Source of the DNA: Cohnella silvisoli
GTDB taxonomy: Bacteria > Bacillota > Bacilli > Paenibacillales > Paenibacillaceae
NCBI RefSeq assembly: GCF_021190915.1
Contig: NZ_JAIOAP010000011.1
Span: 186,001 to 250,000, forward strand
Length of the DNA: 64,000 nt
Direction: 5' to 3'
Shown here: in pieces, positions 9,261-18,661 of the stretch
Layout of the letters: each line of letters opens with the position of its first letter
How positions within the stretch are numbered: the first letter of the stretch is position 1
The notes under the pieces: model-generated
What the model saw: the letters and a program-made list of their open reading frames with translations, nothing else
What the model was told of the DNA's origin: nothing
The model's database searches: none
Position numbers and translations under genes: made by a program

Positions 9261-10788
9261 CGATGAAGTTTGGATGCGCCGGGGCATTCGTTCCATGCTT
9301 TCCGGCAGCTTCCCTCCCGGTCTCCTGATCGAGGAAGCCGACGACGGCATAGCCGCGCTGGAACGGTTGAGCGACTTTCGGCCCGATGTCGTAATCGTAG
9401 ATATCCGGATGCCGGGGATGGATGGACTTTCCTTCATCGATAAGGCGGCACCCTTGCTCATATCCGCACAATTCATCATCGTGAGCGGCTATTCAGATTT
9501 CAAATACGCGCTGGAAGCGATCAAGCTACATGCTTGCAACTATTTACTGAAGCCGATTGACCGGGAACAATTGTTAGAATCTGTGCGCAATGCGTTCGCT
9601 ATCAAAAGGGAAGCCGATCATATGAAGAAGCAAACGCAGCTGTTCGAGAAATCCGCCGCGTTCATGAAAGAGAGTTGGATTCAGGAATGGATGGAGCGGG
9701 AGCATTCCGCCGTGCAGCATCCCTCGGATCTGTTCGGCGTGGATCCGAGAAATTGTGCTGCAGCCTGCATATCCATCAGGGGGGAAATCGGCGGTAAGGG
9801 AATAGCTAGCTACGGATTATCGGAGAAAGAACTGGCTCTATTTACGCTTCGCAACTATGCCATAGAGTGGCTGACCTTGAAGTCCCGCGGGGCAGTATTC
9901 GAGTACAACGGGGCTTTGAACGTCCTGCTGCTCTCGGAAAACGGCAAAGGCGATTTGAAAATGATCTTGCCGCAATGCATGGATAATCTGGATGCCGTGG
10001 CGAAGAAGCTGAAATTTTTCTCGGTCCGGATGAGCTGCAGCCCGGTTCTGTCCGATGGCGAGGCTTTGCGAAATGCGGTGCGGCATTCCCTTAACGCATT
10101 GAAACGAGATATTTTCATTCAACCAGACGGTCCTGGAATCCCATCAGATATGGATTGGAAAGAAAATCAGCTCCAGCAATTGATTTATGTCGGGGACTGC
10201 GAGGGAATCCGCATGAATATCGAAAATGGGTTGCGAATTGCGGCTGGCAAACAGGACTCCATAAGCGCGTTGGAGCAATTCATCGACTATTTGCGGCTGC
10301 TTCTGGACAAGTGGACGATGGAAGACTCATCAAACCCGTCTCCCTCAGGCAAAACCGAGATTCAGGAACTGCTTCGTTATGACGACTTAGAACAATTGAC
10401 CGAAGGGATTGCGGCTCCTTTCCGCCAACTGAGCGAAGAGCGCCTAAGAAACCGCCAGCCGGATGGCAAAAGGGCGGCAGAAGAGACCATGGCCTATATT
10501 CAAACCCATTACGGCGAGGATATATCTCTGACGCAGCTGGCGCAGAAGTACCATTTGACTCCGGCTTACTTGAGCGATATTTTCAAGGAGGTCGTCGGCA
10601 TGAATTTCGTCTCTTACTTAACCAAGGTACGGATGGCAAAGGCGGGCGAATTTCTCAAGCTTTACGGCATCCAGGTCGGGCAAATCGCCGGGTTGGTAGG
10701 TTATGAAGATGAACGTTATTTCAGCACGTTGTTCAAGAAAACCTACGGGATTACCCCCACGGAATTTCGAAAGTCGCATCTTGTCTGA
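9241..10788 (+). CDS. YesN-type response regulator with AraC DNA-binding domain
   Basis: This 515-residue regulator starts behind GGGAGG, inside the end of the kinase gene. The receiver domain holds the acidic pair VDDE and the phospho-acceptor Asp54 (IVDIRMPGMDG). A long linker of about 280 residues is typical of YesN proteins. The C-terminal AraC-type double helix-turn-helix occupies about 415-515 (DISLTQLAQKYHLTPAYLS and VGYEDERYFSTLFKK). It most likely activates the importer genes that start 110 bases downstream and possibly the secreted-enzyme genes upstream. Confidence 0.93.
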   Translation: MKILIVDDEVWMRRGIRSMLSGSFPPGLLIEEADDGIAALERLSDFRPDVVIVDIRMPGMDGLSFIDKAAPLLISAQFIIVSGYSDFKYALEAIKLHACNYLLKPIDREQLLESVRNAFAIKREADHMKKQTQLFEKSAAFMKESWIQEWMEREHSAVQHPSDLFGVDPRNCAAACISIRGEIGGKGIASYGLSEKELALFTLRNYAIEWLTLKSRGAVFEYNGALNVLLLSENGKGDLKMILPQCMDNLDAVAKKLKFFSVRMSCSPVLSDGEALRNAVRHSLNALKRDIFIQPDGPGIPSDMDWKENQLQQLIYVGDCEGIRMNIENGLRIAAGKQDSISALEQFIDYLRLLLDKWTMEDSSNPSPSGKTEIQELLRYDDLEQLTEGIAAPFRQLSEERLRNRQPDGKRAAEETMAYIQTHYGEDISLTQLAQKYHLTPAYLSDIFKEVVGMNFVSYLTKVRMAKAGEFLKLYGIQVGQIAGLVGYEDERYFSTLFKKTYGITPTEFRKSHLV

Positions 10789-10816
10789 ACGATCCGAAAA
10801 TAATCGACAAAACGAC

Positions 10817-10859
10817 CCGAATCCCTCTCGTATTCGGAAAATCCGGACGAGCCTATACT
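10817..10859 (+). promoter_or_regulatory. Candidate regulated promoter of the ABC importer operon
   Basis: TATACT (10854-10859) is a fair -10 box, but no good -35 is found at normal spacing, as expected for an activator-dependent promoter. A short dyad, CCGAAT (10817-10822) and ATTCGG (10832-10837), lies just upstream and could be part of the YesN-type activator site. Confidence 0.35.
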
Positions 10860-10898
10860 TAGTAAGGAAACAGCATAAAGAATACGGGAGGTCAACTT

Positions 10899-12281
10899 AT
10901 GACAAACGCAAAGGTTTTAAGGTCAAGCTTCATGTTGGTTATTCTTGCAATATTGATAACGCTTACCGCATGCGGCGGGAACAAAGGAAACAATAGCTCA
11001 AGCTCCGCAAGCTCGCCGGCCGCATCCTCCGCTTCGTCCGAAGCCGCTTCGGAAGCTCCGAAGGAGAAAGTCACGCTGCGCATCGCTTCCGCTTACACGC
11101 CGGATCATACATTCGGCCCGGCTATCGCGCAGATCATCGACGAATTCACGAAGCAGCACCCCGAAGTAACGGTAGAGAAGGAATTCCTGCCGGTTGCGGA
11201 ACTGGATAAGAAGCTGACGGCTGACCGTGCCGCCAATAATCTTCCGGAAATTTTCATAATCTTCCCTGGAGCCGGGACGGCCGATTACGTTAAAGAAAAG
11301 AAAATCATCGACTTAAGCGAGTACTTGAACGCCGACCCGGATTGGAAGGACGGATTCATCTCCGGCGCGCTCGACAATCTAAAGTTCGAGGGGTTCCCGG
11401 GTATTTATGCGGCACCGATTGGCGCCTACAGCACGGGCTTCTATTACAACAAGGAGCTGTTTCAGCAAGCTGGCGTCGAACCGCCCAAAACTTGGGACGA
11501 CCTGCTCGCGGTCATCGGCAAGCTTAACGCGGCCAAAATTACGCCAATGGCGATCGGCGCAAGCGAGTCCTGGAGGTCCGAGCATCTGTTCACGGCATTG
11601 TTCTACAAGTGGAACGGAGCGGAGAAAGCGAAGGGTATTCTGAGCCGCGCGCTCCCTTACAGCTCTCCAGAAGTCATCGAGCCGCTCAACAAGATGGTTC
11701 AACTGGTCGAAGCGGGTGCATTCTCCAAGAACTACATCGCGAACAACTATGCGGCGGAAATTGCCGATTTCAACAACGGCAAAGCCGCCATGCGCTATTC
11801 CGGTTCATGGACGGTAGGCGAATCCACGGGCCCGAACTCGCCTGCGGGCTTCGGCGACAAAGTCGGATTCTTTCCGTTCCCTTACTTCGCGGACAAAGAA
11901 GAGCATAAAGATTCCTGGATGGGTGGCGTTTCCGATTCGTTCGCCGTATCCAGCAGGGCTGAGGGACATCAGAAGGACATGGCGATCGAGCTCGTCAAGA
12001 CGTTGACCAGCACCGCTTCTTCCAAGCTGATTACCGAGATGGCCCATGATTTGACCGCAGTCAAAGCCGACGTGGATCCGGCGAAGAGTGGCAAGCTGAT
12101 CGCGGAAGTGTCGAAAGCGATGAGCACGGGCAAGGAGTTCTCCGGTGACATCTCCGCGTTCGAGCCGTACAAGCCTGCCAACACCAAGCTGTACGACCTG
12201 ACGCAAGCGGTGTTGCTCAAGGGCATAACCCCTGAGAAAGCCGCCAAGCAATTGGACGACGAAGTAGCCAAATCCAAGTAA
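10899..12281 (+). CDS. ABC importer extracellular sugar-binding lipoprotein
   Basis: This 460-residue family-1 solute-binding protein has a lipoprotein signal ending in LTAC, with lipidated Cys25, and a Ser/Ala-rich linker. The body contains the usual sugar-binding blocks (YAAPIGAYSTGFYYNKELF, FNNGKAAMRYSGSW). A clear GGGAGG ribosome-binding site precedes ATG 10899. It is the first gene of an importer operon with the two permeases downstream. No ATPase gene is present, as is usual for this class, which shares an MsmX-type ATPase encoded elsewhere. The neighbouring GH78 enzyme suggests rhamnose-containing oligosaccharides. Confidence 0.93.
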   Translation: MTNAKVLRSSFMLVILAILITLTACGGNKGNNSSSSASSPAASSASSEAASEAPKEKVTLRIASAYTPDHTFGPAIAQIIDEFTKQHPEVTVEKEFLPVAELDKKLTADRAANNLPEIFIIFPGAGTADYVKEKKIIDLSEYLNADPDWKDGFISGALDNLKFEGFPGIYAAPIGAYSTGFYYNKELFQQAGVEPPKTWDDLLAVIGKLNAAKITPMAIGASESWRSEHLFTALFYKWNGAEKAKGILSRALPYSSPEVIEPLNKMVQLVEAGAFSKNYIANNYAAEIADFNNGKAAMRYSGSWTVGESTGPNSPAGFGDKVGFFPFPYFADKEEHKDSWMGGVSDSFAVSSRAEGHQKDMAIELVKTLTSTASSKLITEMAHDLTAVKADVDPAKSGKLIAEVSKAMSTGKEFSGDISAFEPYKPANTKLYDLTQAVLLKGITPEKAAKQLDDEVAKSK

Positions 12282-12297
12282 TCCATATACAAAGGGG

Positions 12298-12332
12298 AAT
12301 AGACGTAAAAGCTTTCCGCTTTTACGTCTATT
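12298..12332 (+). promoter_or_regulatory. Perfect 15-bp intercistronic hairpin between binding-protein and permease genes
   Basis: Bases 12298-12312 (AATAGACGTAAAAGC) and 12318-12332 are exact inverted repeats around a 5-base loop. No T-run follows; the permease ribosome-binding site (GGAGGGAG) comes just after. Such a hairpin can protect the 3' end of the binding-protein mRNA and lower read-through, giving more binding protein than permease. Confidence 0.7.
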
Positions 12333-12356
12333 GCTTTCTAGGAGGGAGACAGAGAG

Positions 12357-13244
12357 ATGGACAGACTGAAAAGCAGGCATTTGCAGATTGCGATGTTTTT
12401 GTTGCCCGCGTTGTTGTTCTATGCCGTATTGCTCGTATATCCGGTGTTAAGGACCTTCTTCCTTTCCTTGCACGAATGGAACGGTTTTGCCGGTTCAAAG
12501 GTAGAATACGTGGCATTTGATAATTTCAAGCTGGTGTTCGAGGACGAAATTTTCTGGAAATCGTTAAAGAATGTGATGGTCGTCATGCTCTTGAGCATTG
12601 CAATCCAAATTCCCGCCGGGTTGTTCCTGGCGCTGCTGCTCAATGGCAAATGGAAAGGCATCCGCTTCTTTAAGGCAGCTTTCTTCATGCCCGTCATCAT
12701 GTCCGCCACTTCCATATCGCTGCTGTGGAAATTCATCCTGTATCCGGGCGACGGATTGGTAGACGGACTGCTTATGAAAATGGGGCTTGAAGACTCGATA
12801 CGCGCCTGGCTCGCCGATCCATCGATCAATCTGTATACGGTGATCCTAATATGTTGCTGGCAGGGTCTTGGGGTTGTCATGATCATCTTTCTGTCGGGAT
12901 TGGTATCCATACCGGACGCCATCAAAGAAGCAGCGCTTATTGACGGGGCCAATCGGAGACAGCGGTTGTGGTTCGTGACTCTGCCCTTGATCAGGGAAGC
13001 CGTCGCCATCAACGTCATCTTGCTGGTTATCGGCACGCTTAAAATTTTCGACAACATCTACGTGCTCACCGACGGCGGTCCGAACCACGCGACGGACGTT
13101 CTGGGCACCTTCTTATACAAGGAAGCTTTCCGCAACAACCGGTTCGGAATGGCTAGCGCCATAGCCGTCGTCATGTTCTTGCTTGGCTTTGTTTTGACGC
13201 TAGTCGCCAATCGGGCGATGAGAAGGGAATCCCTAGACGGGTAG
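12357..13244 (+). CDS. ABC sugar importer permease (MalF/LacF class)
   Basis: This 295-residue integral membrane protein has six predicted helices, the first at about residues 8-30. The permease EAA-type loop is visible as EAALIDGANRRQRLWFVTLPLI, where the ATPase docks. ATG 12357 follows GGAGGGAGACAGAGAG. It lies between the binding protein and the second permease (11-base gap) and forms a heterodimeric channel with it. Confidence 0.93.
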   Translation: MDRLKSRHLQIAMFLLPALLFYAVLLVYPVLRTFFLSLHEWNGFAGSKVEYVAFDNFKLVFEDEIFWKSLKNVMVVMLLSIAIQIPAGLFLALLLNGKWKGIRFFKAAFFMPVIMSATSISLLWKFILYPGDGLVDGLLMKMGLEDSIRAWLADPSINLYTVILICCWQGLGVVMIIFLSGLVSIPDAIKEAALIDGANRRQRLWFVTLPLIREAVAINVILLVIGTLKIFDNIYVLTDGGPNHATDVLGTFLYKEAFRNNRFGMASAIAVVMFLLGFVLTLVANRAMRRESLDG

Positions 13245-13255
13245 GAGAGATAACG

Positions 13256-14131
13256 ATGCAAACGACAACCTTAAAGATGCAATCCGCCCCTCGGACCCGG
13301 GTGAAGCCGATGCGGAATTGGAGCAGACTGCCATTGTACGTCTGCCTTACAATACTGGCTTTCGTGTTTATTTACCCCTTGATCTATACGATTCTCGCTT
13401 CGTTCAAAACGAACAGTGAAATTTTCTCCAACTATTTTGGGCTGCCATCGACATGGCATTTCGAGAATTATGCCAGCGCTTGGGTGAAGGGGAAAATCGG
13501 GAATTATTTTCTTAATAGCTTGTTCATATGCACGGTGTTTGTGGTCGCGGGGCTGTTTTTCTCCTCGATGGGCGCATACGTGATCGCCAGGGTGAAAGCC
13601 AAATGGCTCGTATCGGTGTTTTACTTTTTCGTCGCCGGGATGATGATTCCTGTACACTCCATCCTGATCCCGCTGGCGCAAATGGCAGTATCCTTCAAGT
13701 TGTCCGACAATTACTCGTTTCTCATCGGACTCTATGTCGCCGGGGGAATCCCGTACATGATCTTCGTGATGACGGGCTTCATGCGTTCTCTTCCGACGGA
13801 ATTGGAGGAAGCCGTCATCATCGACGGAGGCGGGCTGTGGACGATTTACCGCAAAGTACTTCTTCCGCTAAGTCGGCCGGTTCTAGCCACGATGGGTATC
13901 CTTGGTTTCTTGTCCACCTGGAACGATCTGATCCTGGCGCTGCTCTTCATTAAGAAGTCCTCCATGTGGACGTTGTCGCTTGGCCTTATGAACTTCACGG
14001 GCTTGTTCACGACGGATTACGCCGGTTTGTGCGCGGCGATTATTCTGGTGAACATTCCGATTATCATCGTCTATCTGTTCTTGCAGGAGTACGTGGAGAA
14101 GGGGTTGACCTCGGGAGCCGTAAAAGGATAA
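13256..14131 (+). CDS. ABC sugar importer permease (MalG class)
   Basis: This 291-residue six-helix permease carries the EAA loop EEAVIIDGGGLWTIYRKVLLP and ends with the characteristic YVEKGLTSGAVKG tail of MalG-class proteins. A TAGGAGAG ribosome-binding site precedes ATG 13256. It is the second channel subunit of the importer encoded from 10899. Confidence 0.93.
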   Translation: MQTTTLKMQSAPRTRVKPMRNWSRLPLYVCLTILAFVFIYPLIYTILASFKTNSEIFSNYFGLPSTWHFENYASAWVKGKIGNYFLNSLFICTVFVVAGLFFSSMGAYVIARVKAKWLVSVFYFFVAGMMIPVHSILIPLAQMAVSFKLSDNYSFLIGLYVAGGIPYMIFVMTGFMRSLPTELEEAVIIDGGGLWTIYRKVLLPLSRPVLATMGILGFLSTWNDLILALLFIKKSSMWTLSLGLMNFTGLFTTDYAGLCAAIILVNIPIIIVYLFLQEYVEKGLTSGAVKG

Positions 14132-14147
14132 CGGGTGGACATTCTGA

Positions 14148-14206
14148 CGGATATGATAAATACAAAGCTTAGAGAGGTCAGTAAACTTAAGTTGAACGAA
14201 TCAACT
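14148..14206 (+). promoter_or_regulatory. Regulatory region upstream of the GH78 gene: shared element and two dyads
   Basis: The 18-base element at 14148-14165 repeats the one at 664-681 with one mismatch. Downstream are a palindrome AACTTAAGTT (14184-14193) and an inverted repeat AGTTGA/TCAACT (14190-14195 and 14201-14206). No convincing promoter pair was found, so the roles are open. Confidence 0.35.
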
Positions 14207-14234
14207 AACAGGGTTATGAAAGTGAGGAATAAGC

Positions 14235-16334
14235 ATGGACAGTAACGAACGGCAAGGGACCTGGCTATGGTACCCGGAAGACTATGAAATATGGCTGCAT
14301 GCTAAAGTATCCGTGCTGCGGCAATTTAGGGGATATATTTGTCCGCCGCCTTGGCGCCTGGATTCTGCATATGACAACGTGAAATTCCGCAAAACATTCG
14401 ATCTGGCCGCACCGGGGAAATTGACCCTCTCGGTTCAGGGAATGTTCGTGCTCCATTTCGATAGCAGCATGATCCCGACGCCTTACGAGCGGACGCCGGT
14501 TACGACCGTCGAAATTCCCGCCGGTAAGCACGAACTCATGGTTACCGTGTACAACGATAAGGCGGTTCCTGCCATTTATCCTTCCGGATGCGGAAACGAG
14601 AACGGCTGGGAAGTGACGTCGCACAACGGGACGTGGGTAAAAGCGGCTTCCTGGCAGTTTAACGAAATAGACGAGCCCCCCGGCGATTTTCCGTTCAGCT
14701 ACGAGACGGTAGAGCCCGATTCGGTGAAAGAGCAGGGCGAAGGAACGCTTGTCGATTTCGGCAGGGAGACGTTCGGCTACGTTATTTTACTCGGAGTTAT
14801 AGGGAAAGGGACAATCCGCTTATATTACGGAGAGTCGTCGGAGGAAGCATTGGCGGGTGAACTGGCCGAAACGTTCGATGAGCTCGTTGTCGACAGCGCC
14901 GTTCCGACCGACTACGTCACTCCGGTCACCCGCGCGTTCCGCTATATTCAATTGAAGCTGGATCCGGGTATAACCTATGCGGGGATTCGCCATGAATACG
15001 AATATTTGCCGATGGAGCGGCGCGGGGCTTTCCGCAGCTCCGACGAGAGGCTGAATCGGATTTGGGACCTGTCCGCCCATACGCTGCATATGAACATGCG
15101 CGAGTTCCTCTTTGACGGAATGAAGCGGGATCGCTGGGTTTGGGGCGGCGACGCGCATCTAGGCACGCAGATCAACAACTACGTATTTTTCGAGCAGGAC
15201 GTCACAAAGCGGACGCTGGTCGCATTGCGGGGCAAGGACCCGGTGGAAAGGCACATCAATACGATCATGGACTTTACGTTTCATTGGTTCTTAAGCTTCC
15301 GCGAATATTACCTGAACACCGGGGACCTCGCGTTTATCGAGAGGAGCTATCCGAAGATGCTCACGTTGATGGAGTTTTGCCTCGGTCGCCGCAATGAAGC
15401 AGGGATGATGGAAGGCTTTCCGAACGATTGGGTGTTCATCGATTGGGCGCCAATGGATCTGCGCGGCGAGGTCAGCACCGAGCAAATCTTCCTCTGCCGC
15501 AGCTTGGAGACGATGGAGCTGTTCGCGGAGAAATTAGGAGACGACGGGAATAAGGAACGGTTCGGAAAGCTTGCGCGCGAACTGAAGGACCTCATCTTCA
15601 AACTATTCTGGGATGAGGGGCAAGGCGGATTTATTCATAGTAGATGGCAGAGCGAGCTGAATCGGCAAATCCTGAAATATCCGAACATTTTCGCCACGCG
15701 CTTCGGCTACTTGGATGAGAAGCAGCTCGATTCGGTGAAACAGAACGTCATGCTGAACGATTCGGTGCAGAAGATCAAAACACCGTTCATGAGGTTTTTC
15801 GAACTGGACGCGTTATGCCGGCTTGGGGAGCGTTCGCATGTCTTGGATGAAATCCGCAGCTACTGGGGCGGGATGATCGATTTGGGAGCGACCGCCTTCT
15901 GGGAGGAGTACGAACCAAGCGTACCGCCGCAAGAACAGTACGATATGTACGGCGACAAGTTTCGCAAGAGCTTATGCCATGCGTGGGGCGCCGCGCCGAT
16001 CCTGCTGCTGGGCAAATACGTCTTGGGAGTGGAGCCGCTGGCGCCGGGTTACGCCGAGTACAGGGTCGAGCCTGACCTGTGCGGCTTGGACTGGATCGAA
16101 GGCAAGGTGCCGACGCCGGATGGCGAGATTGAGGTTTACATGGACCGCAACCGCGTCAGCGTGAAAACCTGCGGCTTTGGCGTCGGGGTATTGAGGATTG
16201 CCAGCCGTTCAATGCCCTCTGCGAATGATGGGAAGTTTGTCCAGATTGGAGAAGGCCTGTACGAATTACGGCTGACGCGTCCAGGACACCTGTACGAGGT
16301 GGAACTGGCAGCGGCAACTGTTGAAGTTAAATAA
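14235..16334 (+). CDS. GH78-type alpha-L-rhamnosidase, cytoplasmic
   Basis: This 699-residue protein has no signal peptide. It has an N-terminal beta-sandwich (WLWYPEDYEIWL onward), a second beta domain and an (alpha/alpha)6 barrel from about 270 with the rhamnosidase-type block MKRDRWVWGGDAHLG (Asp299), ending in a small beta domain. The enzyme would release L-rhamnose from oligosaccharides imported by the upstream transporter. GTGAGG precedes ATG 14235. The assignment to rhamnosidase rests on fold-type motifs. A related activity on another sugar cannot be excluded. Confidence 0.82.
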   Translation: MDSNERQGTWLWYPEDYEIWLHAKVSVLRQFRGYICPPPWRLDSAYDNVKFRKTFDLAAPGKLTLSVQGMFVLHFDSSMIPTPYERTPVTTVEIPAGKHELMVTVYNDKAVPAIYPSGCGNENGWEVTSHNGTWVKAASWQFNEIDEPPGDFPFSYETVEPDSVKEQGEGTLVDFGRETFGYVILLGVIGKGTIRLYYGESSEEALAGELAETFDELVVDSAVPTDYVTPVTRAFRYIQLKLDPGITYAGIRHEYEYLPMERRGAFRSSDERLNRIWDLSAHTLHMNMREFLFDGMKRDRWVWGGDAHLGTQINNYVFFEQDVTKRTLVALRGKDPVERHINTIMDFTFHWFLSFREYYLNTGDLAFIERSYPKMLTLMEFCLGRRNEAGMMEGFPNDWVFIDWAPMDLRGEVSTEQIFLCRSLETMELFAEKLGDDGNKERFGKLARELKDLIFKLFWDEGQGGFIHSRWQSELNRQILKYPNIFATRFGYLDEKQLDSVKQNVMLNDSVQKIKTPFMRFFELDALCRLGERSHVLDEIRSYWGGMIDLGATAFWEEYEPSVPPQEQYDMYGDKFRKSLCHAWGAAPILLLGKYVLGVEPLAPGYAEYRVEPDLCGLDWIEGKVPTPDGEIEVYMDRNRVSVKTCGFGVGVLRIASRSMPSANDGKFVQIGEGLYELRLTRPGHLYEVELAAATVEVK

Positions 16335-16355
16335 AGGATTGATGATTGCGTTGGG

Positions 16356-16395
16356 GCTGTCCATTGAAGAAATGGACGGCTCTTTCCTTTTAGTG
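16356..16395 (+). terminator. Rho-independent terminator after the GH78 gene
   Basis: A 10-base stem (16356-16365 with 16371-16380, one G-T pair) around a 5-base loop is followed by a T-rich tract. It closes the first glycan locus. Confidence 0.7.
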
Positions 16396-16452
16396 ATCAA
16401 GCTGTCCGTTCAATGTATAATAAAGCAAATGGCGTTGGAGGTGCTTGTCGGC

Positions 16453-17061
16453 ATGGAGCGGAAAATGGATCAAGACAAGAAGCGGGATCGCATCAAGGAA
16501 CAACAGCAGCCATATGGGGATCCGGAATATGATTTTCCATTCGAGGAAGAGGTGCGATTTGAGATCGTAGAAGGCATCCGGTATGATCTCAAACCCGCCC
16601 CTACCGTCACGCATCAGCAGCTATTGGCTGCTCTGTTCATTATGATCTATCAATCCTGCCATCCTAATGGGACCATTCTCTTTTCGCCGCTTGATGTCTA
16701 TTTGGACGAAGACAACCATTATCAGCCGGATCTGGTATTTATTCTTCATCAGAATGCTTCTATTATTAACGAGAAAAGAATCGAAGGCGCTCCGGATTTA
16801 GTTGCCGAGATCCTATCGCCTAGTACGAGCCACAACGACAAAATCCGCAAGAAACGCCAATACGAACGGCATGGAGTTAAGGAATACTGGCTGATCGATC
16901 CCGTGCATCGGATTGTTGACCAGTTTGTTCTTGCCGCCGACAAATACGTACTGCATGAAACCTATGGGACTAGGGGCCGATTGTATTCGCCGCTGTTCTC
17001 ATGCGTAGAGATCGATATGGAGCGCTTATTCAGCAACATTGTACGGAATGTAGACGAATAA
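16453..17061 (+). CDS. Uma2-family (DUF820) PD-(D/E)XK nuclease-like protein
   Basis: The protein has 202 residues from ATG 16453, chosen because GGAGGTG lies 8 bases upstream; the frame stays open upstream without such a site. The PD-(D/E)XK-type core is visible: FEIVEGIRYDL, YQPDLVFI, DLVAEILSPST and the YERHGVKEYWLIDP signature. A TATAAT box at 16416-16421 lacks a good -35. Uma2 proteins are common as multiple copies in cyanobacteria and some Bacillota, and their cellular role is unknown. It has no functional link to the flanking genes that I can see. Confidence 0.85.
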   Translation: MERKMDQDKKRDRIKEQQQPYGDPEYDFPFEEEVRFEIVEGIRYDLKPAPTVTHQQLLAALFIMIYQSCHPNGTILFSPLDVYLDEDNHYQPDLVFILHQNASIINEKRIEGAPDLVAEILSPSTSHNDKIRKKRQYERHGVKEYWLIDPVHRIVDQFVLAADKYVLHETYGTRGRLYSPLFSCVEIDMERLFSNIVRNVDE

Positions 17062-17089
17062 CTTTTTTTTGGAGAGCGGGGCATCAAAG

Positions 17090-17944
17090 TTGGACAACCA
17101 GAGGAAAGACCGACGCATTAAATGGCTCATTTTGTTGATTCCGACGTTGACGATCGGACTTTGGGAATATGTGCGGCATGCTTTCTTGCTTCCTTATTTT
17201 TCGATGGATCTGGGCAATTTGCTCGCTCCTTTTATCGTGTTGGCCGTTACTTTGACTTTGGTCAGAAGTTTGTTTTCCCGACTTGAGCAATCTCAGCAGG
17301 CATTGCAACGGGAAAAAGGGGCCAACGCGGCTTTGGAGGAACGGGAGAGGCTTGCCAGAGAGCTGCATGACGGCATCTCTCAATCTTTGTTTCTGCTGGC
17401 GGTCAAGCTCGATCAATTGGACGAAATGAAAACGGATGGACCGGTAAGGGATCTGGCGGCAGGACTGAGAGAAACCGTACGGGTCATACATGAGGATGTG
17501 CGTCAAGCGATAGCGAACTTGCGCCTTCCGCCTTCTCCCGCCGCCGCTGCATGGGTTGTACCGCTAAGGGAATTGCTTGGCGAGACTGCCGAGATAACGG
17601 AAGCGCAGGCGGAGTTTATTTGGAGCATACCGGATAAAAGCTTGACCGACAAGGAAAAGGTGGAGCTTCACGCTTGTTTGCGGGAGGCGCTTATTAACGT
17701 TCGCAAGCATGCGAAAGCATCCAAAGTGTTCGTTATTGGCGAAACGGATGGCTCAGGAGGTTTCCGGTGCGCGGTGGAGGATGACGGAAGCGGGTTTGGC
17801 AGTGATCCGATGCATGCGCCGGGGCGGTTCGGATTGCGAATGGTACGGGATCGTGCGAATGGTATGGGTTGGACTTTTCACGCGGAGCGCCGGGAAGATC
17901 GGACGGTCGTGGAATTGCTTAAAAGAGGAGGACAGCCCGTATGA
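17090..17944 (+). CDS. NarL-class sensor histidine kinase
   Basis: This kinase has about 284 residues with two membrane segments near the N-terminus (about 9-25 and 42-62). A HisKA_3 dimerisation domain carries RELHDGISQSLF (His93), and the ATPase domain holds DDGSGFG and GLRMVRDRANGMG. There is no ATG start: TTG 17090 is preferred, with GGAGAGCGGGG upstream; TTG 17069 has only a T-run before it. It has almost no extracellular loop, suggesting a membrane or cytosolic signal. The 4-base overlap with the response regulator indicates coupling. Confidence 0.88.
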   Translation: MDNQRKDRRIKWLILLIPTLTIGLWEYVRHAFLLPYFSMDLGNLLAPFIVLAVTLTLVRSLFSRLEQSQQALQREKGANAALEERERLARELHDGISQSLFLLAVKLDQLDEMKTDGPVRDLAAGLRETVRVIHEDVRQAIANLRLPPSPAAAAWVVPLRELLGETAEITEAQAEFIWSIPDKSLTDKEKVELHACLREALINVRKHAKASKVFVIGETDGSGGFRCAVEDDGSGFGSDPMHAPGRFGLRMVRDRANGMGWTFHAERREDRTVVELLKRGGQPV

Positions 17945-18618
17945 GCGAACCGATTCGTATATTGTTAGTGGACGATCATCGGCATGCAAGGGAAGGCATG
18001 CGGACGATCGTGTCCGGCGTTCCGGATTTTCTCGTCGTCGGCGAAGCTTCCAGCGGTGAGGAAGCGTTAACGCTGATGGAGAGACTTTCTCCCGATCTTA
18101 TTCTCATGGATATCAATATGCCGGGGATGGGCGGGCTCGAAGCCGTTAAGGTTATCAAAAGCGCGTTCCCTAGCGTGAAGATCATTATGGTAACCGTGTC
18201 CGATGACGTGTCGCATTTGTTCGAGGCACTCAAGAAGGGCGCGCAAGGGTATCTGCTCAAAAACTTGAACCCTTCCGCCTGGCGTGATTACTTAAGGGCG
18301 GTTGCGTTCGACGAAGCTCCGCTTAATCCGGAAGTCGCCATGTCCATTTTGCGTGAATTCGCGGATAGAAAGACGAATAGCCCTCCTGCACTCGTCAAAG
18401 GAAAGGGGCATGAGGACGGGGGGCTGACCCCGCGGGAGAAGGAAATTTTGCAGGAGGTAGCACGCGGGCAAACGAATCGCGATGTCGCGGCGTCCTTGGG
18501 GTTATCGGAGCATACGGTGAAAAACCACCTCAAAAACATTTTACAGAAGCTGCATCTGGACAACCGGGTTCAATTAACGAGATATGCGTACGAACGAGGA
18601 ATGGTGGATTCGGAATAA
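17941..18618 (+). CDS. NarL/FixJ-family response regulator
   Basis: The protein has 225 residues. The receiver domain contains LLVDDH and phospho-acceptor Asp57 (LILMDINMPGMGG). The C-terminal LuxR-type helix-turn-helix lies at about 158-222 (LTPREKEILQEVARGQTNRDVAASLGLSEHTVKNHL, first 20 residues diagnostic). Its ATG overlaps the kinase stop (ATGA). The 28-base dyad downstream, before the YcnI gene, is a plausible target. Confidence 0.93.
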   Translation: MSEPIRILLVDDHRHAREGMRTIVSGVPDFLVVGEASSGEEALTLMERLSPDLILMDINMPGMGGLEAVKVIKSAFPSVKIIMVTVSDDVSHLFEALKKGAQGYLLKNLNPSAWRDYLRAVAFDEAPLNPEVAMSILREFADRKTNSPPALVKGKGHEDGGLTPREKEILQEVARGQTNRDVAASLGLSEHTVKNHLKNILQKLHLDNRVQLTRYAYERGMVDSE

Positions 18619-18661
18619 ATCCGGTAGCTGAATCGTCTCTATATCGTCACAAAGTGTCACG

